A stretch of DNA of 64,000 nucleotides, taken from positions 33,864,955 to 33,928,954 of the forward strand of contig CM063111.1 of assembly GCA_031841125.1 (NCBI GenBank), written 5' to 3'. Below are positions 1 through 13,500 of this stretch, in pieces. Positions within the stretch are counted from its first letter, which is position 1. The number at the start of each line of letters is the position of its first letter. Origin of the DNA: Acanthococcus lagerstroemiae. Taxonomy: Eukaryota > Arthropoda > Insecta > Hemiptera > Eriococcidae. The notes beneath the pieces were generated by a model that was not told where the DNA came from, ran no database searches, and saw nothing but the letters and a program-made list of their open reading frames with translations. Position numbers and translations under genes: made by a program.

Positions 1-120
1 TGTGATACCAGGAACACATACATGAATATTATGATACTTTCAAACAGCTCAAATTTTTGTGTTTTTACTCGGGAATAGTACGATAACGAATTAATTTTAC
101 AATTCTATTTAACTTACCAG

Positions 121-1593
121 AGTTCATCGAAGTTGGGAAACCAACCCGTGCATTGGAAACGTTGTACGAAGTTTTCCGCAACAAAAAATGGGCGTACAAT
201 TGGAGCGAAAGCATTCTCGAGCCTATCATGTTCAAGTACTTGGATCTCTGCGTAGAGCTAAAGAAGTCACACATCGCGAAAGAGGGACTCTTCCAGTACC
301 GAAACATGTTCCAAACTGTATGTCAAGTTTAAGATTCCATCGTGATTACACATGCATTTCATCGTGTATTTTCACGAGCAATTTGATTTGCAGGTGAATG
401 TGGGCTCATTGGAGAATGTGATACGTGGTTACTTGAGAACGGCTGAGGAGAAGACCGAATCGGCTCGTGAACATTCGCATCAGGCTGTTATTGACATCGA
501 CGATCTTGATAATTTAGCTACACCTGAAAGTATTCTTCTGAGGTATGTTCTGAATATATTGAGAATGTTATTGTTTGATCGTGAGCCATTTATTGACTTC
601 GATTTGTTTCCCTCAGCGCTGTAAGCGGAGAAGGAGCTCAAGATCGCAGTGACCGGACCATTCTCACCCCGTGGGTGAAGTTTCTATGGGAATCATATTG
701 CCAATGTTTGGAATTACTGCGTACTAATACCTCGGTCGAAACCTTGTATCATGATATTGCTAGAATGGTTTGTAATGATTTGATTATATTCAAATATCAT
801 TGTTGATACTAGCAGTCAAGTAGTCTAATGTTGAATTTTATTTTACAGGCATATCAGTTTTGCTTGAAGTATAATAGGAAGACCGAATTTCGTAAATTAT
901 GTGATAAATTACGAAAACATTTGGAAGACATCGGCAAATTACCAGCTCAAATAATGAATGTTAGCTTAACCCGGCCAGAAACCCAGCAGTATAATCTCGA
1001 AACGCGTTTAATTCAACTTGATTACGCCATTCAGATGGAACTATGGCAGGTTGGTGATGATTTATTTTAATTTACATTTTAGCGCGAGGTTAGTATTTTT
1101 TGATTGTATTTTATGTTGATGGTTTTAGGAAGCGTACAAAGCTACTGAAGACATTCATAATTTGATGACCATGTCGAAAAAACCACCGGTCCCGAAAATG
1201 ATGTCCAATTACTACCAGAAATTGGCGATGGTGTTTTGGAAAGCAGGACCTGCGTACTACTTATTCCACGCTGCCGCTTTGTTTAAATTATTTCAGTTGA
1301 ATAAGGAAATGAAGAAGAATATTACTCAGGATGAAATACAGAGGTGAGTTGATACTTGAGACGATTTGTAAGACTATCGAGATAGTTGATTTGCAAGTCT
1401 AGATTTTATTGTTTCTTTCAGAATGGCAAGTCGAGTATTGCTCGCAACATTAGCAATTCCACTGCCTTCAGCGCATCCAGAATTCGATCGTTTCATCGAG
1501 ACGGATAAGAGTCCGTTAGAGAAAGCTCAGAAGTTGGCGGTGTTACTCACTTTAAACCAACCGCCGACGAGATCGTCGTTGCTTAAAGACTTG
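121..1593 (+). CDS. eIF3a: eIF3a exons 1-6 of the window: N-terminal helical region
   Basis: Six exons at 121-317, 394-542, 617-767, 849-1049, 1129-1343 and 1422-1593 are separated by introns of 74-81 bp. They encode the TPR-like helical N-terminal half, with conserved eIF3a blocks [61 protein letters not shown] and [12 protein letters not shown]. This part of the family contacts eIF3c and eIF3b in the core. The first exon opens with the last two bases of a split codon after an acceptor ending at 120, so at least one coding exon is upstream. One local oddity is the tyrosine-rich [10 protein letters not shown], where human eIF3a has a shorter GNALFHA-type segment. Confidence 0.93.
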
Positions 1594-4500
1594 GTGAGTG
1601 CTGGTTCGTTTTTGTAATTCGGTGTCCGAGGTTGCTGGAAACATGGCATGGTAATTGACTTTTCGTATCGAGCTGCAGGTTTATAGGTATTGTGATACAT
1701 CATTCTTGTATTTCATATCTTGATTTCATTGTCTGGAGTGAGAAACAGTGCTGGAGTAGGTTGAAATCCGTTTTGATGAAAATCTATTGGTAAATTCGCT
1801 TCTCCCCCCCGCCTTATCCGTTCTTTTTTCTCCTGTCGTGTGTGTCTGATTGCAACTTTCTGGTCGAGTGCCCTGGCGTTCCTGTCCTATTTCGCATGTA
1901 AGTCCAACTCTGTCGAAGACTTCTCATGAGTTTTACTATGTATTAGGACACGGAAAAACTTCGAGACCCGCGTAAGATCGGCTTACTCTTGAGGACTCGT
2001 TCAAGACTCGGAGACTCGTTAGATCCTTTGGAACGTCTTGAGACTCAGTCTTGTTTTGGTTTTTAAATCTTTCCCGTTCTTGATTAGGACTCGTCTTCGA
2101 GACCTTGCAGACGCATTTAAGACTTCTCAGCTTGTTTAATATTGGCTGAAACTCAAATCATTCCGAACTCCTGAGGACCTCGTAACGTAGGACTGAGTGA
2201 TTAATTTTGAACTCTGTTTTGTTTCATTAATAATTTCGGGATTCCAGTTAACGATGGGAGTAGTGCTACCTCCATTTTAAACTTGATTCCAAAAATAAAC
2301 ATTAACATCTCGATAAAGTAGATTGTAATTTAGAAATAGGAAATTTTATTTCATGCACTGCATTAAAAACGAAAGAAGAAAATGAACCGGGAAAAGAGAA
2401 GGAAGAGAAGAAAAAACAAAGAACTCCTGAACAAATGAAGAAAATCCACGACTGATTTCTTAAATTGAAAATTCTTCCAAACTGATTGAAGACTTTGAAG
2501 CGTCCTTCCAAACATACATCGAGATACTTCTAACTCTTCAGGACTCTGGCAAACTCATACTTTAGATTCTTCTAGATAAGACTAAGTTATGATTACGAAA
2601 TTAGTGGGAAAACTGTTCAAGACCCTTTTAACACTCTTTGAGGCCTTTCAAGTCGTCTTAAGATACGTAATGGATATTGTTCCAGACTCTTTCGCTTTTC
2701 AGATTCCTTCTACCTTATTTAAGGCGTATAAGATCCTTCGGATTTTTGGGAGATTTGGCTGAATTTTCCTAAAATGTAACTCCTTCAGACAAACGGAAAA
2801 TTTTTTGGTAGGCTCCATTTCCTATTCGCTTCTGTTTTGTGAATTGTGGCTCTCCCTCCGTTCAAGATTCCTCACGCACACCCACCCCTAATCAACTTTC
2901 AACTAACCCCAATCCCATAGAATCCTCTGGTTAGGAACTACCTAACCCCATGAGAAACAAATGAAAAGAAAATTCTATATTTGAAAATGAACCCTTAAGG
3001 GAGTAGAGATTCTAAAAGCAGTTGAGGAGGCTATGGGAAAGGCCGAAATTGACATCCTATGAATTTCAGAAATCAGAAGAAATAACGAAAAAATATACCA
3101 AACAGAAAACAATTTTACTTTCTTTCTCAACCGAAATAACTAAGGTCAAAGAGGAGTAGGATTCTTCGTCAATCCAAAATAAAAAAATAATATCTCGGAA
3201 CTAAGAGGTATATCCAATAAGATAGCGAGCCTAAAAATGGAAATTCGCAATAACATTTGTGCTGATTCAGGTCTATGTGGAAAAATTGTACAAACTCTCA
3301 ATGGAAACTCATCAGAAAATAGAACAAAAAAACAAAAAACTGACAAATTTTGAGTGACTTCAACAAAAAGAAGTAAATAGAAGAATCAGAATGGTATGGA
3401 AAAATTGTTGGTCCTCTAAAAACATTTTGAAAGGTAATTTCGAAAATGCACACAAAAGCGAAGTATTTAACGTGTGCGGAGCTCCAGTCCTTACGTACGG
3501 CCCTCCCACTTGAGTTCTTGACACCAAATTAGAATATAAAATAGAAATCACTGAAAATTCCATGATGAGATTCATTTTCGATATAAAAATAAAGTATCAC
3601 ATTAGTATAAAAACTATAAAAAATGAAAGGCCAGGTGTAAGGAACTGCCTACAGACTATCAGAAATCTAAAATCGGACTGGGTGGGCCACGTGATCAGGC
3701 TCCCTGCAAATAGATGGGCTTACCAAGCAGTATTCTGGTCCTTGAGAGAGTAGAATGGAAGAGAGTGAGGGGTACCTTCGCCTGTTTCACATTTTCAGTT
3801 TGAACAAACAAACGTCGTTGTATATTTTTATCGCGAAGCTAAAAAAAAGAACACAAGCATCAGTTGTTGTACTACCCAATAAAAGGTATGCAATCGAATT
3901 GAATCTGGATTGTGGACATCATTCAAAAGATGATCTAGTTGGTCAAACGCTGATAGCTGATCGTGTGATCTTTTTTATAATTTAAAAGCCAAGAGTTGGT
4001 GGCCAGTGGCTCTATAAGATTCTAAAGGAGCCCAAAAGCGGAAGTTGCTTCCTCACAGGAAGATAGCCGCGTAGCCAGCAGTCAAACAAGCATTATTGCC
4101 TTTCGATTCTAGATGACACCACGTTACATTCAATTATGGAATATTTGAAAATCGCTTGTTTATTTCCTAAGAATTGTCCGTGATTTTCCGCAGCTACCTT
4201 AATGTTCATGTGAACCGATTTGTGTTTCAGGTGCGCTACAACGTACTGTACTTAGCCTCGCCACTTCTACAAGACTTGTACAACTATCTCGAAGTTAAAT
4301 TCAATCCACTAATATTGTGTTCGAAAGTCGACGAGATTATCGAGAAGCTGCAAGATTCGGATCAGTACATACCGCCGCTCCGAGACGTCACTTTGGTTAC
4401 CTTAATCCGTCAAGTGTCTCAGGTGTACGAGACCATTAGTTATTCTCGTCTGCTGCAATTATCACATTTCGGCACTCAGTTCCATATCGAACGTTTATTA

Positions 4501-7500
4501 GTTGAATGTGTTCGCCAGAATGATATGCAGGTAATCCAGCTAAGGAATTTCGAATCCCTCGGAACGATTTGTGTTTCTTAGTACTGGAAATTAAAGAATG
4601 CGGTTATTAATCGATTTCCAGATTCGTGTCGACCACAGCAAAGGCTGTATCTATTTCGGAGCCGATCTTTCCGAATCGCAGCGTGAAGACAAGCTAGAGG
4701 GAGTCACCATACAGAGTATGCCAAGCGAGCAGATTCGAAATCAGCTGATTAATATGAACGATGTTTTGACCCGTTGTTTGCAAACGATTAATCCAAATTA
4801 CAATAAGGTGAGTCTTTTTCGAAACGAGAGTAGCGGATTTCCTCTGGACGTATTTTCCAATGTGGTGTCTGTGCAGGGTGATCGAGATGTACTTCATGCA
4901 GCTATGGTTCAGCGTTACCACGAATATAAGTTCCACGAACATCAGCGTATTCTGGCTCGTCATAAGATTATCGAGGAACGGAAAGAACATCTCGAGCAAA
5001 TGAATATTGTCAGGGTGAGTATCAACATCTTGAACTGTGGAAATTCAGCTGTTCGTGGTGGTATTTTCCATTTTTGTGTATCAATGGTGTTGTATCCCTT
5101 CAGGAACAAGAAGAAGCCAAAAAAATCGAGGAACTGGCCAGAGCCCAAGAACTAGCCAAGCAGAAACGTTTTGGAAATCGAGAGAGAAGAACGTGAAAGA
5201 AAACGACAAGAAAATGAACTGCAGCAAATCCGCGATCGAACGTTGAAGGAAAAAATTAATCAGATATCGTTGACCGCGCACGGACAGAAATTATTGAAAA
5301 CGTTACAGGAAGATGTGAGTACAAGAATTGTAATTTTTTAACTTTTTCTTTATTGAATGACTGCAAATGGTTCAGATGTGGAATCAACTTTTCTTCCTAA
5401 AATCTAATTGAAAGGAGAATATTAATGAGTGGAAGAGGTCCAGCGTATCCTAATTCCATCAAGAATATCAAATACTTGGTTTTAAAAGTCGGGTGAATTA
5501 GTTTTTTATGATATTTTGTCTTTCGTTTCAAAAAGTATAGTTGAGGAGGGGGGACGGGGCTGGAATTAGAACGTCCGAAAAATACAACATACATATCTTG
5601 GGATTTGGTAGTTCATTTACTAATTTGAGGTACCAGTTCGATTCTAAATTATTAGTAGTTGTGTCAGTCTCATTTTAATATGAGAATGAAAGATTTAAAA
5701 CTCGGTTGTAAAATAGTGATTCAGGGTATGCCATCGAGCTAAAAGTTCAGGAAAATTAAATGCTGTTCAACTATTTTTATTCATGACGTTATGGATAGAC
5801 CCAAACGACGGGTGTTCTTTTTCTTTTTTCGTAGATTGTGTTTAGTTTTGCATGTATTGTTTGTTCCCGTTGGTGCTGAACTATCTGCACCAACTCTCGA
5901 GGTGGTTCTCGGTCTTGGGTCTGAGTATAGTTTGGTTTTGGTTCATATTTGACGCCACCGAGAACAGTTAGGTCATTGGTTTGGTATGGCTCTGTAATTT
6001 TTTAGTCAAAATTAATACACCTTCTGTCTTTCCTTCTTTCGTTTGGCCCGGCAGAAGAACCGACTGACTGAAGCACTCTGGAGACGATTTGTATTATATT
6101 TTTCAGTTTGAGGCTCCACTCCCTCAGCACTAGAGTGATGAAAGTGAATTCTGCTGGGGAAAACTAAAACGTATCCTTGAAATAGTTTATTTTTTATCTT
6201 TGTCCCATGTATACTCATCTGTCTATTTCTTCTACTTGAGTCAAATTGGGTTCAGAATTGACTTCGATGATTTGTATATATTTTGATATATTTTCTTTAA
6301 CCCTTTGTATTCCGGACCATTTTTAGTTGACTGGATTCAGATCCACTCAAAAAAACTTGATCATTCCATTATTCATGGCAGCGTTGTGCTGTAGAATGCG
6401 CAGTGTCAAATACATTGGCATTTTACGCGTAAAATGCACGTGTAGAATAGCCCGAAATTCGTGTAGAATGCGTAGAATAGTGATGTCAATCATTACAAAA
6501 ACCATGATCGAGCATGATCGATCACAAACTACAATGTCAAGTACCCAAAGGCATACGAGACAGATATTCATTTTCATTAGAGATGCAAACTATCGGACAT
6601 TTTCGTTATCGATAACTATTGATAGTTTTGGATGGAAATATTGATAGTTATCGATAGTTTTTGCACCGAAGCAAAACCATCTAAATAATACAACAAAATG
6701 ACTAAGAGGCTGCTAAAGTTGCATTCAGTTAGTGTAGAGAGCTAGAGACTAGAGAGACTTCCATGTTTTATATTTGATCCATTACCAGAGACGGGCGTTG
6801 TTCACTATTTAAGAAAATTTAAGGAACTTGCTCTTGTTCTTTTCCAATTTTAGTAAACTAGTTCTTGCTCTTGTTCACTTGGTCTTCTGACTGATCTAGT
6901 TCATCGTTTGTTCATGAAAAAGAACCTTTGCTTTTGGTCTTGCTCATTTAAAAATAGGAATTTTGTACAAAACAATTACGAGCAAAAAATTTTTCTGGGC
7001 AATAGCCTACAACTGAAAACTAGGCTGTTACGCAAACTATTTTTTTTAAGTCCTTACTGAAATCCTATGAGATTGTTGATTAAAATTTAAACATCAATTT
7101 AAAATCAATAATGTTATAATTTGTAATTGTAACTCTGAAACCATTATGAAAGTTGAAACTAGTCTGAAAAGTGGAAATATACAAGAAAAAGCCAAGAAAA
7201 GAAGATCTGAACAAAGAATGAACAAGTTGATCAGGTTCAAAAATCGTGAACTAGTTCTTGTTTTTGTTCTTTTTTTGGGGAGATGAACTAGTTTAGAACT
7301 AAGTTCACCAAATAGTGAAGAAGAGCAAGTGAACAACTTGCTCTTCAAGAGCAACGCCCTTCTCTGTCCATTACCTATGCTACTGATCTAGTGATGGAAA
7401 ATGCTCGAGTAAGCATATTCTCAAAATGCTCGAGAATATGCTCAAAATGGCAAAGCATTTTCTATTGGATGAGCATATGCTCAGCATTTTTGAAATTTAT

Positions 7501-10500
7501 ACTCGTTTTATCTGTGTAAATGAGAAAATGAGATGAAAAAAAAAATGAGAAAATGCTTGGGAAAATGAGAAATGCTCGGAAAAATGCTCATTATTTCTAT
7601 GCTTTTCCGAGCATTTGCTCATTGAGCATATATAAATGAGAAAATGCTCATTATTTCAATGCTTGGCTGATCATTTGCTCATTGAGCATATGCTCAAATT
7701 TTGGAGCATTTACTCAATGAGCATATGCTGAGAATATTCTCAAAATGCTCAGCATTTTAAAAATTAGCATATTCTCATTTCCATTACTATACTGATCAAT
7801 TTTGTACAGCCGAAAGCGTACAGGATTAAATTTTGTGTACCTTTTAGTAGACCAATTCCGTCTTGTAAAATTTCTGTTATTAAGGAGCTAACTCACTCCA
7901 CTAATTCGAGAATATTACTTCTGAAAAAAAAAAAAAAAAAAAAAAATTATAGAATGACAATTTTTCATGTACAAATTGCAACAATTTTATGACGAACCAC
8001 GATCAGCCGATAGTTGACAATAGTTTCGCCGTTATCGATAGTTAACGATAGTTACAAACTCGATAGTTAACGATAGTATCGATAACTCTTGCATCTCTTA
8101 ATTTCCGTCACAGAAATGCGTGTTTTTCTTATGAGAGTCAAAGTAACCATCGCCGTTCGTTTATCAGTTGAGTTTAGTTTCGACGTTGTTGTTGTTGTTT
8201 GCACAGTCCGAATATTATCAATGCCAATGCACTCTCCTAAAATATAAAAATGTTTAGCAAAAACAGAAAGTACCTGAAAACATTCTCTATTAGGTCCTTT
8301 TCTAAGTCAACTTGAAAAAAAAAACGCATTCATTTCTGTGTTCAGAGAAGTCGTTAATAGAAAGGAACTTGTACTCATCTACCATAGTGACATGATCGAT
8401 CATAATGATCGCCTTGAGCTCGATTATCGAAAAAGATCGAGACTTATCGAGATGATCGTGATCGAGTAACTGATCGACATCTCTAGCATAGAATACGTTC
8501 ATTAAACGAATAAAAAAATAATTGAACTTCTTTTTTATTTCTATCTTTCGTCATTTTACAAACGTAAATTCGTAAAAAAGTAAAATTCATTGCATTTAAA
8601 ATTAAATTAATGAGCAATCTCGTTTTCTATAGATATTAAAATTGAATTTTTTTGGCTTTTCGGTTTGGATTATGTAGCATTTTACTCATTGTACGCCTAT
8701 TCTACGCATTAGACACATTGTACTCGTATTTTACACATTTTACATTAAAAACATAGAATGGACCCATCACGGATTCACAGTTCACTAAACTCCTGTGCTG
8801 CATAACCCCCAACTATCACGGGGGAAAACTTTCTTCAAGGAAGGGGGGCGAAAACTCCAATAACAGATGAAAAAGGAAACTTGGTTACAATCAAACAAAA
8901 TCCGAAAATAAATGCCATGAGGGTTTTTTGAAACTAATTTAGCTTATTTTAACTGTAGAGTTCTTGCTAGTAGTGAAAGAATTTTTGTGTTGGGAAAAAA
9001 AATTTGAAAAATCAGTTGGGACATCATCGCCCCTTAGAAGTGAGGAAATTTGGGGAAACACTACTATACAAAAAACGTGGGTATATCGTTTACCACTTTG
9101 GGCTAATTAAAGGTTACACGGGGGGGGGGGGTTTACATAAAAATGGAATGGATGAAAAAGGTAGAAGTGATCCAAGGGTGTTCGCGTTTTCGGAAAGAAT
9201 TTGTTACTTAAAAATCAAAATGGGTAAAAATACAAAGGCTTAAATAATTTCGGCTTACGCCTCAACTTCGGGAGCGGAGAAAGTGAACTTGAACAAGTCT
9301 TATCGAGATCTTGAGGATATCCTCAGTAAACATAGGGAGTACTATACTTTCATACTGGTGGATTGGAATGTTATAATTAGAGGGAGGGAAAATCTGTGAG
9401 AAAATATTGGGGAATCGATACGGGGACACGCAATTACAGTGGGGAGACATTGTTAGATTTTTGCGCCAGAAACAATTTGGTCGTAGCGAATACGTTCTTT
9501 CCTAAAAATGCAAACTTAAATTGGATTTAGCAGTTACGGGGAGGGGGAAGAGTCCAAAAATGAAATTGGCCACCCTTTTAGTTTATCATCTATCAACGGT
9601 AGAGAATGTGGTTGTGCTACTGGGTTTCCGTTTTGATTTCGATCACAGGTTGTGTAACGGGACTGTCTGTTTTCCCAAAAGTGCAAAGTATGAAAATCGG
9701 AAAAGGGATTGTACATCCCTAAGCGCCTTCTGGGTGAGGCGAGAAAGGCTCCGGGAGAACAACTGGACAGGCTTGTCTACGAATGGCCAAATTATACCCT
9801 CCGGGAGCTGTACGACTACACAGTTGAGTCAGTTAAGGAGACGGTTGCTCGTTTTGGAAAACCAAAAGGGGTTGTAGATTGTAACTTCCTCCGCTCCTGA
9901 AGTTGAGGCTTAAATTAAAATTATTTAAGCTTTTGTATTTTTATCCACTTTGATCTTTTAACAACAAATTCTTTCCGAAAACCCTTGGATCACTTCTACC
10001 TTTTTCATCCATTCCGTTTTTATGCAGACCCCTCTCCCCCCTGTACCCTTTGCGATGATGTCCCAACTGATTTTTTAAACTTTTTTTTCCAACTCGAAAA
10101 TTATTTCACTACTAGCAAGACCTCTACCGTTAAATAAGCTAAATTAGTTTCAAACTCTTATGGAATTTATTTTCGGGTTTTGTTTGATTGTAACCAAGTT
10201 TCCTTTTTCACCTGTTCTTCAAGTTTTCGCCCCCCCTCCCCTCCCTTGAAGAAAGTTTTTCCCCGTGATAGTTAAGTTCATCCTGTATTAATATTTTTAT
10301 TAATTGTAGGTGCTGAAAAATCCCTTCAAGTCCTAAATTTTGAAAGTAGGTCCTAAAAGTCCTGAAAAGTGCTGAAATTAAAAATTAAAAAAAATTAAAA
10401 GTCCTTCATTTTTTATACGTATTTTGAAAACCGCACCCCTCAAAAATCAACGTTCGTTGTAAAAGATTGATATTTTCAGTAATAATAATTATCCAGCGCA

Positions 10501-13500
10501 ATGAAGGCGAATGTTTCAAATGCTCGGTTAACTTTTTGTTAATTGGAAACAAAAAAAAAAAAGAAAAGATCTGCGCACTCGGGAAAAAAGATGGAAAATG
10601 CTGGCTATAGTCCTGCAAAGGGTCCTGAAAAAGTACTTTTACTTTTCAATTTCTGTAGACACCCTAGGACTAGTCTTTTCCCCCGAAGTGTTATTTTCTT
10701 ACCCTGAAATTTCTGACTAGTTTTTCCATTATTTTGTTTTCTCAAGAAGAAGTCTTGTACTTTTTTAGTATTTCCTTGATTAATATGATTAATCTTTTCT
10801 TGAGTTATTAATTCAAGTTGTAGTTCATAGTTTAGGACTTGTTTTTTCCCCAGAAAGTTATTTGCTTAGCCTTAATTAATTTCTGATGAGACTTTCCATT
10901 TGTTTTCTCAGGAAAATGTCTTGTAGTTTTTAGTATATCCTTGAATAATATCATTAATCATTTCTTAAGTTATTAATACTTGTATGTATTGCCATCTCAT
11001 TCTCGTATGATGTTGAATCTTCCTAGAAACCCATAAAATCAAAAGTAATTTTCTTGTGGTTCTTACTTTGAGGAGATGACAGAATGCTGGGTCAGTGATT
11101 CTCTATTCGGTTGAAATGAAGGGAAGTACTCTATTTTATTTTCATTTGAGAGACATACTCTTTTGTCTTGCTCAGCTGAAAATAACTCTTTTGCCTTGGA
11201 AGTTTATAATAAATATTATTTTTTTGTTTCTGAAATCACCAAGGAAATGCCAAACTGGGAAGCTTTTTTGATAAGGATTAAAGTCTGAAAAAGTCGGGGA
11301 AATTTTTTCTTTGGAAAAACTGGTCACTCTGTAAAAGGCAGTTATCATTATTAAACTGCTATATTCACTCTCACGCTCTCCCTCAGTAAAGTGTACATAA
11401 GTTTTGAAATTACTGAAAAAGTCGGTTCAACGTCGGAACGACGACGACGGATGCAATTCGGACATGTGTGAAAAGTCTGTAATTGTGAATTAATCTTTCG
11501 GTTGTCATTTTCTTGATATCCAGCCAGTGAGGGAGTCCTCAGATGTAACAAAATAATTCAAAATTCACGCTTTCGATATTGGAGACTTACCAAACCCGAT
11601 TTCAGAGTGTGATGTTGGAATCTAATGTTCTTAAAATTCTTCAGGAACTCAAGAATCTCGACGCCGATAAAATCGCCGCTCGCGAGGCCGAAGAACTTCA
11701 AAAAGAACGGAAAGAACAACAGCAGAGATTGAAGCTACAAGAAAAGAAATTGGATTACTTCGAGCGAGCCAAACGACTCGAAGAGATACCTTTGCTGAAA
11801 GCAGCTGCAAAAGAAAAATCAGTGCGTATTTCATTGTCGCCGGCGTACTTCTGTGTAGTTTTAGTATTTCTAAATGGAATATAAATGAATTTTATTCGTG
11901 ATCTCGACTATTCAGGAACAGGATCGTAAATTCTGGCAACAGCAAGAGTTAGATAAAATTCAGATGATGAAACAAGAACGCAAATTGGCTCTGCAGCATC
12001 GAGATCGGCTAAAACGTATGGATACCGATTACAGCGCTTTCCTTCACAAATTGAAGTCTTCGTCTTATAAGGTGATGACCGTTTATTCTTATAGTTGTAT
12101 TCGACCTATTGGCTTTCTGGCGATTCTTGCTCAACCCTTGTACTTCTTATTGCAGGAGAAACTGAGTAAATTCGAAGAAGAGCTAGCGCGCGTCCGGAAG
12201 GAACGTTTAGAACAACGTAAACAGGAACGAATTGAGAAACGCAAAGCTGAATATTATAAACAGGTAGAAGAAGAAAACGAGCGAAAACGGCAGGAAGAAA
12301 AACGAAAACAAGAGGAAGAGGAACGCAAGAGACGCGAAGAAGAAATGGAAAAGGAAAGGTAGTTACAGTACGAACTTATTTTGAATTCTGTGTCAGAAAC
12401 TCCCGGTCTTACGTTCGCACCTTGGATTTAGAACGGCCATTGGCCAGTCCCCATCTTGATTCGGATGGCAACTTTTTGTCGCATAGCATAGTTGGCCGCC
12501 AGAACGAAAGTGGACGTGTACCCTTCTTAGTGGGAGGTACTGAATTATGGAGCTTATATCAGTTATTCGTGGAGTTTGACACTTTTACGTAGAAGACCAG
12601 TTTCGTACATTCGTTTGTTGAAATCATGTTTTTGTAGCCCCTCACACATCCCGGTCCTGTTATTCCAATAACCCCAGCTAATGATTGCGTTTTCGGTACG
12701 ATGTTACAGGAAAAAACAAGAAGATCTGGACCGCATCGCAGCCCAAACCCGAAAACGCGAAGAAGAAGTGTTACAGAAGATGCGCGAACGTGAGGCGGAG
12801 AAAGCCGAAAAAGAAAACAGATGGAGACAGGAAGCTCCTAGAAAAGAAGAAAAATCAGAGCCGTCGGGCAACTGGCGTAATAAAGAACGCACGGTGCCGA
12901 CGTCCGATAGTAGAGGAGACCGGCCTGCTCGCGACGAACCGGTAATCGAACGGTCATCGAAATTCCCGAGTCGCGATGATAGGCCGGAACCGCGATTTGA
13001 ACGAGGGGCCGCGAACCGTGATGTGAAGATCGAGCGGAGGGTGATCGGCGGTACCAGCACGGGAGACGATAAGACCGAGGTAAGTGTTGGTGGAATTCAG
13101 TAGCCAAGAAGACTATGATTCACCTTTGGTAGAAACAAATTTGTTTGTTTTCCGGTCTTGCTAATTGTAATTCAATTTTCAGTCTAAAACAACTTGGCGT
13201 CGAGGAGGCACGGGCACAGCAGTTTCGACCACAGGGTGAGTGTATTTGATATAACTGTCCTAGCTTTCTACGTGCTTGGTAGTGCCATGCCAACTGAGGT
13301 CACTTACAAGCTATATGTGGGCAGCAGTACCTGAATACGTGTTTTGTTTCACTTGGTTTAAATTACCTCGTGTCAGCTCACTCCTCTTCACCCTGATAGC
13401 TCGATCGTTGATCGGGCGAACCGTGTACATACTGAACAAAAGGACTCAGTTTGCACAAATGTTTATTTGATTCCCTGTATCGCTTCCGGAAGTAGCCCGT

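Larger units (their letters stand above)
6579..8098. mobile_element. TIR element with AGAGATGCAA ends, host of two nested MITEs
   Basis: AGAGATGCAA at 6579 is matched by TTGCATCTCT ending at 8098. The arms continue with imperfect inverted GATAGTTATCGATAG-type sequence (6600-6660 against 8000-8085). The interior is non-coding and holds two complete MITEs. No clean target-site duplication is seen at the outer ends. The size without the insertions is about 530 bp, consistent with a non-autonomous element. Confidence 0.65.

Noticed and set aside
6395..8755. An older outer inverted-repeat element around the MITE nest
   Set aside because: Only short words (AATGCGTAGAATAG, GATCGATCA) are mirrored, with poor collinearity; not enough to call element ends.
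12685..13107. Overlapping open frames on both strands across eIF3a exon 14
   Set aside because: They are shadows of the coiled-coil exon in other frames. The spliced eIF3a frame explains the sequence.
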